This document shows positions 1-10,258 of a stretch of DNA of 28,032 nucleotides, in pieces; the stretch's first letter is position 1, and the number at the start of each line of letters is the position of its first letter. Source of the DNA: Dimargaris cristalligena (taxonomy: Eukaryota > Kickxellomycota > Dimargaritomycetes > Dimargaritales > Dimargaritaceae); assembly GCA_027576995.1 (NCBI GenBank), contig JANBQC010000371.1, positions 1 to 28,032 on the forward strand, written 5' to 3'. The notes beneath the pieces are model-generated. The model searched no databases. It was not told the DNA's origin and saw nothing but the letters and a program-made list of their open reading frames with translations. The position numbers and the translations under genes are program-made.

Positions 1-117
1 TTATTATTTTTCATTTGAGTGACAAACCAGTTCGCCTGGAGAAGCCACCCTGCCCTTTTGATAGTATTTTTGTTGTTTATTTTAGTGGCCTGATACCACC
101 ACAGTGACACCGCTCCC

Positions 118-931
118 TTGACTTCAATCAATCACAAGGTTACCAAAGCCAAAAAAACACTCAGTGCCCTTCAACGAAAGAGAAGCATGAAATGTGACAA
201 CTTCTTGTCAAAGTGTCTAGCCTTATCAGCCCTTTTTAAATACAAGAGTATACCACAAAGCATTGAAAGATCACATCTACATCATTACATGGCACTGCCA
301 AAATTTCAATATTCTCACAAAACTGAAAGGCAAACTGACAAAGTATATAATTTAGCAATTTGTAAGTGCCTGGGCCTGATTTTTGGCAAACTCGATATAA
401 AATCAGAGTATTGGTGATTACTAGTTGGCTATGAATGGGATCCAACTAAGTCTACAGTTATCATGCAGATCTTTACAACTGATAACGGACACCAATGTGA
501 GTCCCTGATTGAGAAAATGTATAAGCCAAATAAGAAGCAAGGCTTATTTTCAGTTCCAGTTTACAATTCTATTGAATCTCCCACCACTGCATTGCAGTGG
601 CAGTGTGACCAACATGGTCTAGGACATGGTACTGTTTCATGTGTATAACAAGCCATTTAGGAACACTGGCAAATTCACGGTTAGATCAGCCATCCAATCT
701 CATATTTCTTCGCTTTTGTCAGTACTTTTGCCCACAATTAAAGACCTAGATAATGGGTTCATTTCTAGTACTGCCCAACAGGACAATATTTATTCCCAAC
801 TATTTCCTGCCATATCCCATCTCAGTGAAATACCAGCAGACAATTTATTTATTGAAATTTTTTCCCTGAATAGTTTACTCAAATTAGGGAATGAATTACT
901 GATTACCTTGAACCAGTACACTATTCCCTAA
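118..931 (+). pseudogene. Decayed open frame, unidentified
   Basis: One frame is open from about 118 to 648 except for a single TGA at 415-417. The coding-like signal then appears to shift to another frame, from about 626 to 931. The conceptual product is hydrophilic, with a Lys/Asn-rich middle and a Leu/Ile-rich end. I recognise no domain. The broken frame in AT-rich, LTR-bearing DNA suggests an old transposon or gene remnant. It could also be chance open frame in AT-rich DNA, or exons of a gene that starts left of the window. Confidence 0.25.
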
Positions 932-1430
932 AACAACTTCTATGAATTTGTATTACCGACTGTGTATTTAAATGTCCGACCTTTCTTTCAATTTTATTTT
1001 ACTAGCTTCATTTTTTTTTGGTCTGTTGGCCTCATGTTATCAACTAAAGGCCTAAGCTTGTTTGTCAGAAGTCATTAAAAATAGCCAGCAGAATTTCCAC
1101 TCTTGAAGGAGCTCGATCGCCCTTCATCCATCTTTATTCACCCCATTACCAATATATTATATGCCGTCTTTTTTTTATTATTTTTTTCAAAATTAATACT
1201 ATCACTTTATATCTTTATATTGAATTAACGTTGGGTTGGTACCTATCCATCTCTCAATGTTATGGTAACTGCATCCACCCCTGCTTCTAACCCCTACAGC
1301 ATGGAGAACATAGCAGCTTCCACTGTTCGAGAGCTATCTTTCACATCATTGGACCACACCAATATGGTGGCAATATCTTCCTCCCAAACTTCAAAATCCA
1401 ACAGTAGTACATAGTCTAGAATTGAGGGAA
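932..1430. other. AT-rich intergenic stretch
   Basis: No supported gene. It contains runs of T (around 1010-1020 and 1170-1190) and ends directly at the CAGGG duplication that precedes the LTR. Confidence 0.6.
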
Positions 1431-1435
1431 CAGGG
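1431..1435. repeat. Left target-site duplication (CAGGG)
   Basis: Perfect 5-bp direct repeat with 1992-1996, directly abutting the TG...CA element. Confidence 0.7.
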
Positions 1436-1991
1436 TGTCACCTGGGTTACCTACTCTGAGTCTGTCAAGAGTCCCGGGGATAGGCTTCTAATGGTAAGTG
1501 GAGCTTAGGCTCAGCCAAGCAGGCTACTAGTGTTAGGATGGGGGTGTAGTACTAACCAATAAAGGACAGATGTAGGTAAATGTCAGGGATGTACAGCAGG
1601 TACACTTACTAGTTAGTACAAGGGGGGTGAGCATATAATAAGTTTATTGGGGTAAACTATGGGGGTAGGAAAATAAGCTAAGGAACTGAACCAGTCCCAG
1701 AGGGGCCTGGTTATTTATACATGGGGACTGCTTATAATAAGGGGTCCTTAAGAGCAATGGGATGACTAAAGAAGAGGTGAGGGGTAGGGCCTTAACTGGG
1801 GGGCTTGCATCTGGAAGACTCGACGAAGAGAGAAGGAACATTAGATCAGCCAGTGGAGTATTGTGTGAGAAGCATTGGGGCCCAGTTATAGTGGGTTATA
1901 TAGCAAGGGGAGAGTAATATGGTACAATAAGGCAAGATCAGATGGGACGATCAGTTATTCCCATATTTAGGGAGGATTTGGTGGGCCAACA
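1436..1991 (+). mobile_element. Solo LTR-like element with 5-bp target duplication
   Basis: The element begins TGTCACCTGGGTTA and ends GGGCCAACA, so it has the TG...CA (TGT...ACA) ends of retroviral-type LTRs. The five bases before it (1431-1435) are CAGGG, and the five after it (1992-1996) are also CAGGG. That is the 5-bp target-site duplication typical of Ty3/Gypsy or Copia integration. A diverged second copy lies in inverted orientation at about 5925-6552, which shows the sequence is a dispersed repeat. No gag-pol reading frame adjoins it, so it reads as a solo LTR left by LTR-LTR recombination. The orientation follows the alignment of the two copies; superfamily assignment is inference. 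Confidence 0.75.
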
Positions 1992-1996
1992 CAGGG
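1992..1996. repeat. Right target-site duplication (CAGGG)
   Basis: Perfect 5-bp direct repeat with 1431-1435, directly after the terminal CA of the element. Confidence 0.7.
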
Positions 1997-2827
1997 GGAC
2001 TATAGTAAATAGCTGATACATGTCAAATAATTAGATATCAGTGGAACATAATCAGCTTATAATTTTTCTTAAGTTAAAAATTAATCAAGAGTACATTGGT
2101 CACATAATGGTGTTACCCAAGGCCATATATATTCCTTTGGGAGCCACTAAACAGCAAAGTATTATGGCCCAAGACCCAGTTTGTTAATATGAGTTCCTGG
2201 TCTTATTAGTGAGAATACCATATGTGGCATTGGGCAGTGGGTGTAAATAACAATACTTAAATGTCTAATGAATATTAGAGGTCACGCAGCTTCTAAAATA
2301 AAGCCATTCCACAGATAAAATTGCAAGATAATCCATCAGCATGGAGGCTGTATATACACACTATCTAATATTGGCTTGGGCCTATCGGTTGTTGACATTG
2401 TTCAGGAGATAAAGTAACTAATGGCAAGTGGATTTTGAAAATATGCTTTAATATATGGAAGGCACACAAAAGAGACAAGCGGAAGCACCAAAATAGCGCC
2501 TATTATGTGGACTGTTTAGAACATTGGTTATTTTATACACGCTGAACAGCCTTGGTCGAACACCGTCGTATACTGACACACACTGGGACAAGGTCCTCAA
2601 ATTTATTCAATTAGTAACGATGAAGAACCGGGAATACCACAAACTACCAGGAGGTTTACAAAAGACATTTGTGGTTTAGGAGATAAATTGCCTAACTATA
2701 GTGAGTGGGTGGCTTGGAAAAAATACTCGTTAGGTATGACTAGCCCAGAGTCTCAATATTTGGGATATCAAGACGTCACCCGACATGATAAAGGTTGCAT
2801 ATCTCAAACTTTTTGCCTTGGGCTATA
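1997..2827. other. AT-rich stretch without a recognised gene
   Basis: No long ATG-initiated frame and no recognisable family. It probably includes the 3' untranslated region of the minus-strand gene that ends at 2828, and otherwise decayed repeat DNA. Confidence 0.5.
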
Positions 2828-3678
2828 CTAATTATCGTCTTGGTCCGACTTGTCACCACTGCTTGAATCCTGGAAAGACCAGTTTCCAAACTGGGTAGTA
2901 GCTGTACTAACAGAGCTTGGTCGCGCCATTTGAGCCGATGAGTGATTCGAATAAAAAGGTGGGTAAGTGGCGGAGGTTGGGCGTACTGGTTGGGCGGATG
3001 ACTGACTGTAGGATTGTCTAATGTGCACAATTGTGGGTGCATTCATTGATTCAGTGTATCGATGACCCGAGGCATTAAAACTATCCGACCCATAGCCTTC
3101 CTCTATTTGGCCCGTGGATTTGTTTATGGGACTAAAGGGTGCGCCGTATTGAGGCTTCTGGGATAAACTGGAGTCGGACCTAGGAAAGCCCGGAATGCCA
3201 GTATCCGATAAGAAAGGGTTGCTAAGATGGGGGAAGGACGGGTGACTATTGGTTGGTGGATCATAGCTGCTTAAATCCGAAGGAGGCAGGTGGCTATTGA
3301 CATATGGAGACTGGGTGATATTGCTTGAAGCAGGTGCCTGGCTATAGGTCGATGAAGGGGCATTGTAGACTGATGAGACTGGGGCATTGTAAATGGAAGA
3401 TGTCGGGTTGCCAACATCCGAAGAGGGCTGGGCGCCCAGGCTACTTGAACCGCCTAATACCAATCATAATAAATTATATAGATAAAAATGCGGAGATTTG
3501 TAAATAATATGGGATTGGCACTACGTAAAAATAAATTATTATGGTCGATAGTCAGGTGCCCATATACTTCGGCAGAATGCCTTCTTGGCTACTTACTTCC
3601 GGATTGCCGGTTGTGGCTATTTTGCCAATTGCTACGGCTAGAATTGTTGAAATAGTAGGGTCCGTTGCGGTTCGACAT
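2828..3678 (-). CDS. Low-complexity Ser/Pro/Asn/Gln-rich hypothetical protein, two exons
   Basis: Exon 1 is 3597-3678 (27 codons plus one base), the intron is 3454-3596 (GTAAGT...TATTAG), and exon 2 is 2828-3453. The join is in frame and gives 235 residues. The ATG at 3678 follows a pyrimidine-rich leader. The N-terminus is Asn/Ser-rich. Residues 46-68 hold a short tandem motif, SS(I/V)YNAP twice at an 8-residue period, then a degenerate STYSQAP. Later, two SSAQxxRPxS units flank a Tyr/Pro segment. The C-terminus is acidic and Ser-rich. No globular domain, signal peptide or membrane segment is visible. I do not recognise the family; a disordered adaptor or RNA-binding role would be a guess. 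It lies alone between two LTR-like repeats, in more AT-rich DNA than the later genes. Confidence 0.55.
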
Positions 3679-5924
3679 GATCGGAGGATAGTTAGTCGAG
3701 AGAAAAGGGAGACAGCGGTGGGGAAAATACTGTAGGACTATGCGTGTTCAAGCGTCGAGGCGATGGCGAGAGAGCGACAAATGGATGTTGAAATTTTATT
3801 GGAGGGTGGATGCCGGGGTTTTAAATAAAATGATCACTACAGTATTGGCCTCGCTAATATATCAGAAGATGAAAATATGGAATTACAGAGGCTGGTTAAA
3901 GTGGGCTATACTTGCGCAGCTAGGTATTCGGAAGAGTGGCTTGGACTTATTGCATGTGGTCCAAGGCCAAACGTCAACATGAATATAGCAGGCTGTTCTA
4001 GCCACCGTAGGCTCCCTCAATCAACCAATATGCCTTAAGAACACAATGGTGTGCACATTTACATTATATAGAGCACATTGATAAGAATTTGAGGATAACT
4101 AGTCGCTCGTTAGGCGACCACATCGACATAAGAATTATCATCAAGGCGATTTACAATGCCACTTTCGAATCGATTTGGAAGCCAATCGCATTTTTCTCCC
4201 TGCCTAACATGAAACATGTAAAAATGAACAGGCGTTGGGGGCTAATAGTTGTATCATATTGAAATTTCATTCCAAAATTTGCCCTTGTTAGACGCCATGC
4301 ACCAGTGATGTGCCACTCATTTATGGGTTGAATCGTAAGGCATCCAAATCATACAAGATTCTTCCAGGTCTGGTTGTATAAGACGCCATTAAAAAAAATG
4401 ATTGTTACGGCCAACATGAAAGTGAGGCCAACCAGGAAACGCTCAACTGATATTCCAAACAATTACATATTCCATTTAGCCGCAAGTTCTCCCAAAGACT
4501 ATATACTTAGAGTGGTACATATAATCCAGCGGTATAGATGAGAAATAGAGCAGACCCGATAGGGGAAGTGTAGTCTCTACCAAGTGATATGTACTAGATG
4601 AAATATATCTAATCTCTAGCAATTGACTTGGATGTGATCAATAGATGGGTTGTCACCTTTAGGATAGTGTTTTCGCTAAATAGGAAAGGGAGGAAGTTCG
4701 ACAAGGCTAGATAGAAGTTATGGTTTGTCGATTGGCAACTTGACCCGACCATCCAAGTGCCCCCTCCCAGTTTAAAAGGATAATGCGAAGTTGGCAGATT
4801 TTTGTATTAGTTTCAGCCATTTAAACAATGGAAATGGCAGTATTCCGGGAAGCGTATGTTTTTCAACTGGCCGAATCTATAGGTCCTATAATGTAAAGGT
4901 TGCCCAGATGTTCGCTCCCTACATAGGATAGGCTTCATATAAGATATCGATTTGTGAATCGCTTTTAAGATTTGGGGTTGGATTCATAGGACAGAGTTGC
5001 ATAGTAATTATATATTAGCATAGTACGACAATGCCATAGGCCAAGGTTGCAATCATTCACCAAAGCAACGAAAGCTGAAAGATTGCAATTCATAGCCACT
5101 CGGTAAAAAAAGGAATGGTGTGGTTTAAATGCCAGCTTTAACGAGGGAGTGCTGAAGATGTGGGGGGGGGATGTCAAGGCTAGCATTAATGGATAGGGGT
5201 CAGTATTTGTATGGCGAATATGAGGGTTGATACATTATTTGTTATGGGAGCCTCGATTTAAAATGCTGGGAGGAATACATAATGTAGAGTTGTTCAAAAA
5301 TATTGGAGTGTAATGAACTACTGCCAATAAATCAAGCATTGGCCCAATCAGGTAGCACGGGCCGGAAAAAGCAGTTTCCAGTTGAAATGGTTCTAGATGA
5401 TGTATTATACATCAGAATGGACATTCACTGGCGGCAGGAGACATTGAAAAGGCTGGATATCCATATGAATGCCTTAATTCATTCGAGCAAACGGATTTAC
5501 GCCAGTGGAACACATTATTACAAATGCCCCAGGCGATTGTCATCTCAGAATATAGAATTCACTAAGAGGCTAGCTACCGAGTTGTGTACAAGGGCATACT
5601 GCACTAAGACCAAATGGGAAATTCACAGAAGTGGTCTTTTTTTGAGCCAGACTCAAGCATTTTGAATACTCTATTGGTAACATATACATGGGAGTAGTTC
5701 AACAAGGCTGTATAACGAAAAATCCATTTGATGAGGCAAGTACTACTGGTTGAAAATAAACATCCCACCAATTTTCCCATACACATATCAGTTAAACCCT
5801 TATATAACCAAGCTGAGCTTCACCCACATCGTTTTCTATGGACCAGTTGAAAAGCCAAATAGCTGATGCAGCTTACTAAACTCTATTCAGCATGTTTAAC
5901 AAAGAGTGAAACTATTGAAGCAGT
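3679..5924. other. Gene-poor AT-rich stretch
   Basis: Only short open frames lie here. One is at 5303-5665 (first in-frame ATG at 5387) and another on the minus strand at 4965-5186. None has a recognisable family or splice continuation. A G9 tract lies at 5162-5170. The bases just upstream of 3678 are probably promoter of the minus-strand gene. The rest looks like old repeat or neutral DNA. Confidence 0.5.
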
Positions 5925-6552
5925 GGGACCATAATTACACCAACTACTATTCAAAATTTAACTTAGTATTTGTCAGACCATCTAATCTGCCCTAATCCAG
6001 ACACATTAGTGCCTGTCCCTATTAGGCCTTATAATGCCATATTAACCATCCCATAGTCACCCATGGTACTATGAGATTACCCTATACCATATAACTGTTC
6101 CCCTTCTAGAACCCACTGTTTTACACTAATCACTCAGGTGCTGATCCAAAGACTCTTCTAGTTACCATCAGAATCTTCCAGATACTAATGGCCATCCAGT
6201 TAGCCTAGTTACCTATACCTTAGTCTTAGTAGTATCATTCCCCCAGGACCTCCCTCTGGAGTTGTTCCTATGTATATATAACTGGGCCCCATTGGGGCTG
6301 GTTAAATTCCTTATCTTATTCTTACACCTTGGTTTACCCTAATAAACCCTATATATACTCACCCCCTTTATACTGACTAGTAAGTATGCCCACTGCATGT
6401 CCCTTACCTATACCTGCACTTGGCCTTTATTAGTTAGCACCATGCCTGTACCTGATACTAGTAGCCCACTTGGCTAAGCCAAAGCCCTGTCTACTGTTAG
6501 AAGCCTATCCTCAGGACTCTTAATGGACTAAGGGTAGTTAACTCAGGCAACA
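5925..6552 (-). mobile_element. Diverged second copy of the LTR-like repeat, inverted
   Basis: Read on the minus strand from 6552, it starts TGTTGCCTGAGTTAACTACCC and runs parallel to 1436-1991. Shared landmarks are GGATAGGCTTCTAA, GCCAAG(C/T)(A/G)GGCTACTAG, AATAAAGG, CTTACTAG and GGGGTGAG, in the same order. My rough by-eye estimate is about 70% identity. The inner end (near 5925) is imprecise, and I find no clear target-site duplication. With no neighbouring gag-pol frame, it is most likely a second, older solo LTR. Confidence 0.65.
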
Positions 6553-6924
6553 AAGTATAAGCATAAAACTGTTATTTTATCTATTAATGATAGAGTCATA
6601 ATCAGTAAAGAAATTAAGTAACCAGATATACTATGCTTTTTCTGCACTTTACAGCAATATAATACTTTGGTCATTACTGGGCTTTTCTATGGCTCATGTG
6701 GCTTATAGTATAGTCAAGCTGACAGCATATATTTATTTGAGGCTATTATTATTTTCCTTACAAAGGTTGGATGTGGTGCCATTGAATGGATAGGCATACC
6801 AGTAATTGATTAGATAGATTAATACAATTTTTAGATACAGTGGTTTGGATACCAGATACACTAGTGTTTTTGTGACAACAGACAGCTGGGCAGCGGATTA
6901 AACTGGCTGAATCAAAAGGGATCC
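6553..6924. other. AT-rich boundary to the gene-dense region
   Basis: No gene seen. It includes the likely 3' untranslated region of the minus-strand F-box-like gene ending at 6925. Confidence 0.5.
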
Positions 6925-8361
6925 CTATTCGAGGAACGGGATTCGATCCTCATATTGACCCGGATTACAATCGTTTACACGACGGATTCCAGGATGCTTG
7001 TGATAAAAATCGGGGCCTGAATCGGCTGATTGGTCGGCTGGAAGGCCAATCTCTTGGAGATTGGGAAGGCGCCGTAGGGCCGTGTTTAAGAAGTCGGGGC
7101 ATACTACATGACTAAGGGATAACCGCGTCACTGAATGATTGGTAAAGTCGCTTTCCCAAAATGCCGAAGCCTCCGCCTTGTTACAAAACCATAATGCTAC
7201 CGAGGAAAGTTGGCGGCATTTGGACACCATCTCAATACATATAGGGGCCATGTTGGGACATTCACTGATACGCACATGGGTAAGTTTAGGGAAGTGGTGG
7301 ACAATAAGCGAGCCCAGCATATCGGAGAGGAGTGTATTGGTAATGGTAAGGGAAGTGATCGAAGACCAGGGTTGGTCGAACAGTTGAATTTGGTCACGAT
7401 TGATCAGCTGGTCACTCTCGTATAGGTAGTTAGAATAATGTAGTTTCAGATTTGTTAAATAGGGGTAGTTCAGTGCGCATATGCGCGAAAAACTGCCGGC
7501 GCTGGCCTCATTATTATCCAAAGCGAGTTCAAGGCCCGTCAGGCGGCGGAAAGTCAATTGGTCGGGGTTAAATAAGATTCCGCAGTTCCACTGGCCCCCG
7601 ATTAGTTCCAGTCGATCCAAAGTTGAGAAATTATTCACTAGTAACTGAGTTAAACTATCATTGGTAGTCTTAGAGTTGATGCGAAGAGACCGAAGTCCTA
7701 CGAACGGGTATAGGAAACCCGCGATGGAATCGGCCGAAACCACTTCGATGCCGAAATCCTCGATATCGAGGGCCACGTGGAGACTTAAGCTTCGGATTCG
7801 CCCGAGAAAATCGCAGGTAGCATCGGGGATACACCCCTCACTGATGGCGTCAGCCTCGGATTCGGGTTCAGGTTCGTTGAAACAGTCGTCATTCGCAATC
7901 ACCACATTTAACTGACGTGGAGCCTTCGGAAGACTCGTCAGCCAGTCAGCCACCACAGGCCATAGCCCGAAACTATCCAATTGCACCGTCAGCGAGTCCA
8001 AATGGGATAGCCGACGGAAGATGCGGTGCGCTTCGGCCCAGGCGGCGTCACTATCGTCGGCGAGGGTTTGTGCCAGGAGTTGGATTTCCAACGAACGAAT
8101 GGCGTCCCCCTGGGATGAGAGAATCCGGGCCAGGGCCGGGGCCATGGGCTCTTCGCCAACCCTATGCTGACAATCCAACTGGTAAATGGGTTCAACCAGA
8201 TGGCGCAGCAAATGGCAGGTGGCTGCTAGACGTACCTGGTCGTGGGTGGTGAGTGAGCCTATGAGGCGACGGCCTGGTGAGAACCGGGCTGGACTGAGCA
8301 GCCATTGCAGGAGCTCCAATCCAACGGAATGGGTCGGAGGAGTGGTGGCCAATGTGAGCAT
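6925..8361 (-). CDS. F-box-like protein with leucine-rich repeats
   Basis: The protein has 478 residues if the ATG at 8361 is used. The frame is open further upstream only to a GTG at 8460, so 8361 is the first in-frame ATG. Near the N-terminus, the segment around LIGSLTTHDQVRLAATCHLL resembles an F-box (L..L...D..RLAATC+.L), which would bind Skp1 in an SCF ubiquitin ligase. The rest has degenerate leucine-rich repeats of about 25-30 residues, for example LRSLRINS, LDRLELIG, LTGLELAL, LTNLKLHY, ITSLTITN, LTHVRISE and VTRLSLSH. An acidic Glu/Asp/Pro patch interrupts the middle. The substrate cannot be inferred. Such proteins are numerous and fast-evolving in fungi, so I give no gene name. No intron is needed for this model. 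Confidence 0.65.
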   Translation of the reverse strand: MLTLATTPPTHSVGLELLQWLLSPARFSPGRRLIGSLTTHDQVRLAATCHLLRHLVEPIYQLDCQHRVGEEPMAPALARILSSQGDAIRSLEIQLLAQTLADDSDAAWAEAHRIFRRLSHLDSLTVQLDSFGLWPVVADWLTSLPKAPRQLNVVIANDDCFNEPEPESEADAISEGCIPDATCDFLGRIRSLSLHVALDIEDFGIEVVSADSIAGFLYPFVGLRSLRINSKTTNDSLTQLLVNNFSTLDRLELIGGQWNCGILFNPDQLTFRRLTGLELALDNNEASAGSFSRICALNYPYLTNLKLHYSNYLYESDQLINRDQIQLFDQPWSSITSLTITNTLLSDMLGSLIVHHFPKLTHVRISECPNMAPICIEMVSKCRQLSSVALWFCNKAEASAFWESDFTNHSVTRLSLSHVVCPDFLNTALRRLPNLQEIGLPADQSADSGPDFYHKHPGIRRVNDCNPGQYEDRIPFLE

Positions 8362-9328
8362 GGTTGGGAATTCCAATTGACAAGGGGATCCCGTACAGTA
8401 GGAGAATCCACTGTCAAGGTAAGGGAATCGAGGTAGCTCCCCCGATGGGAAGTATGCCACTTTATTACCCTGCTGATCTTATGTGCCTGAACACTGCGGT
8501 ACAACACTACCTGGGTGGGGGTGCACGATGATGGTTCCCTATGACTCCAGAACTGCGTACTAGTCTACAAGCCAAGGATAATAAAGGGGGGGGGGAAGTA
8601 GTAAGACTTGGTGAGTGGATGCTTTAAAAGGAATTGTGACAATAGTACACAGGTATGTTTCCTAGGGAGTTCATTGAAATAGAACAGAGCAAAATCTGGA
8701 AGATTGTGGATCCATATTAGCTCTATAACCCCAGTATCTAGGAACTAGCTTGGGAATATTGAGTGACATTACCCTCCTCGCTTTGTTCAAAAAATCAGCC
8801 GGATAGACTTACAGGACTTTGATATTATTCGGTATTCTGAATGGGATGCGCCATGATTACAACTCGACCTTCCACTAAAACACCCGTTAACCAGGGGGGA
8901 GCTCCAAGGAAATACTTAAAGCGGTTAGGAAACCCCCCAGCGGAGCGTCCGTCCGATTCCTCAGAATGGATTCCGACTATAGTAGTGGAGGCATAGCCAC
9001 ATAATTCTAACACCTGTGCTGTGCGCGTAGTCGACTCTTTAGTGGGGTGGATACAAGAATGCTATGAAAGGCAGCGGATAATACAGTTACCCAAACAAAT
9101 ACATGTGTAGATCTAGTATATTTATATATAAACGCGAGAATCGGCACCTGTTACCCGGGCAGTTGTTTTTAAAAGGGATATATCAAGAGTGGAGCATGGA
9201 GATCGTTCACTGCGCCGATGTCTCCCAACAGTTCGGGTTGCCGTAGGAGGGGGAAAATGGCCAGTGGGTCATGTGAGATACCAAAAAAGCGAAACAAAAA
9301 GGGAAAACAACAGAGAGAGATGGGAAAC
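8362..9328. other. Intergenic region with one exon-like minus-strand frame
   Basis: It lies between the F-box-like gene start and the CTP1 stop. It holds a G10 tract at 8586-8595. A minus-strand frame at 8825-9060 reads like the last exon of a gene: it follows a possible TTTCATAG acceptor and ends ...IQNTE then stop. I could not find a convincing upstream exon with a start. Confidence 0.4.
8825..9060 (-). other. Possible terminal exon or gene remnant
   Basis: On the minus strand, an open frame follows a possible 3' splice site (TTTCATAG, just above 9060) and runs to a stop at 8825-8827. Its mixed hydrophobic and polar composition, including GRVVIMAHPIQNTE, looks protein-like. No ATG or donor site upstream gives an in-phase first exon. 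It is therefore either a remnant, an exon whose partner I missed, or chance. Family not recognised. Confidence 0.2.
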
Positions 9329-10258
9329 TTAGTTGATAGCCCGCATCACCGCAATCACCTGCTCATACACACTAAAGACAATGCCCCCCGAGAACATTAG
9401 TCGTGACAACCGCGGGGTCGCTCCCTTCCAAAAGGCCAGCACACCCTCTTCTTGGAAGGTCCGCCAAACGCAGTGGAACGAGTTCCGGTACAGGGCCTTG
9501 GCATTAATACCCTGCATTTTCGTCTTTAGTACATCCACGGGCATCGTGGTGTACACGGTGATGGTACCCGCGGCCATTCCGATCATGAAGGTGGTCGTCC
9601 AGGGCAGCACCAAATTCGGCGGCGGGGCCATGGCGGGGTCGTCCGTGGGGTATTTGCGATTAATCACCCACTGCTTAATGGCGTTGTAGGCCGAGAACCG
9701 CACGGCGGCGTTGGCACCCTGTCGAAGCATCACGGCGAATAACCCGCTGTAGATACCCGGTAGGCCTTGCTGCCGGAGAATTGACGACACGCCGTGGACT
9801 AATCCCCGGTATTGTGGGTTAGCCAAATTCTGGTCGTGGATTAGTTTGGTTTTGATGGCCTCGGTGGGGGTGACCACCAGAAAGGCTTCCGTCATACCCG
9901 CGGCCAGGCCCGCCAGGAGGGACCGCGACCCGGTCAGTTGACCCCGCTCGTCGGCCAGCTGGGCCTTGTAAAAGTCGTAGGAGAGGAACCGGACTCCGGC
10001 TTTGGCGGCCGTGCCAATGACCATCGCAGACAGGCCCCGGTAGAGCGCGGTGATGCCTTGGGTGCGCACAGTTTGGGCCACGCAGTCCAGAGGGCCTTTG
10101 AAGGCGAGGCGGTTGGCGGTGGACGGGCTGGCCCCTTGGAGCTGGACCTGGGTCTTGACGTACTCGGTGGGATACGTGATGGTGGCTTCGACGGCCCCAG
10201 CCACGGCCCCGGCAAGCAGGGAGTTGATGGGCTTTTCTTTGGCGGGTGGTGAGGTCAT
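9329..10258 (-). CDS. CTP1: Mitochondrial tricarboxylate (citrate) carrier
   Basis: The product is a 309-residue, intronless mitochondrial carrier of the inner membrane that exchanges citrate for malate or other dicarboxylates and tricarboxylates. It has three carrier repeats, each with a Px(D/E)xx(K/R) signature: PTEYVK (30-35), PTEAIK (131-136) and PVDVLK (240-245). The segments GTAAKAGVRFLSYD, TPTEAIKTKLIHD, RQGANAAVRFSAYN and FWKGATPRLSRLMFSGGIVF are characteristic of the Ctp1/SLC25A1 subfamily. The frame is open upstream to a GTG, with another in-frame ATG at 10408. I chose the ATG at 10258 because carriers usually start shortly before the first repeat and the preceding bases form a pyrimidine-rich leader. 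Starting at 10408 would add a 50-residue extension. The gene is divergent from MTG2. Confidence 0.95.
   Translation of the reverse strand: MTSPPAKEKPINSLLAGAVAGAVEATITYPTEYVKTQVQLQGASPSTANRLAFKGPLDCVAQTVRTQGITALYRGLSAMVIGTAAKAGVRFLSYDFYKAQLADERGQLTGSRSLLAGLAAGMTEAFLVVTPTEAIKTKLIHDQNLANPQYRGLVHGVSSILRQQGLPGIYSGLFAVMLRQGANAAVRFSAYNAIKQWVINRKYPTDDPAMAPPPNLVLPWTTTFMIGMAAGTITVYTTMPVDVLKTKMQGINAKALYRNSFHCVWRTFQEEGVLAFWKGATPRLSRLMFSGGIVFSVYEQVIAVMRAIN

Noticed and set aside
5303..5665. 120-codon plus-strand frame
   Set aside because: It starts with TTG. The ATG-started part (5387 onward, about 92 codons) has no recognised family and sits in repeat-rich DNA.
1436..6552. A single 5.1-kb DNA transposon with about 550-bp terminal inverted repeats
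   Set aside because: The outer flanks do not match, the left copy has its own flanking CAGGG duplication and TG...CA ends, and no transposase frame lies between.
7139..8380. Plus-strand frames inside the F-box-like gene
   Set aside because: They are antisense shadows of the long minus-strand coding region, with no independent support.
8362..8460. Longer N-terminus of the F-box-like protein starting at 8460
   Set aside because: It begins with GTG; the first in-frame ATG is at 8361, and a eukaryotic gene should start there.
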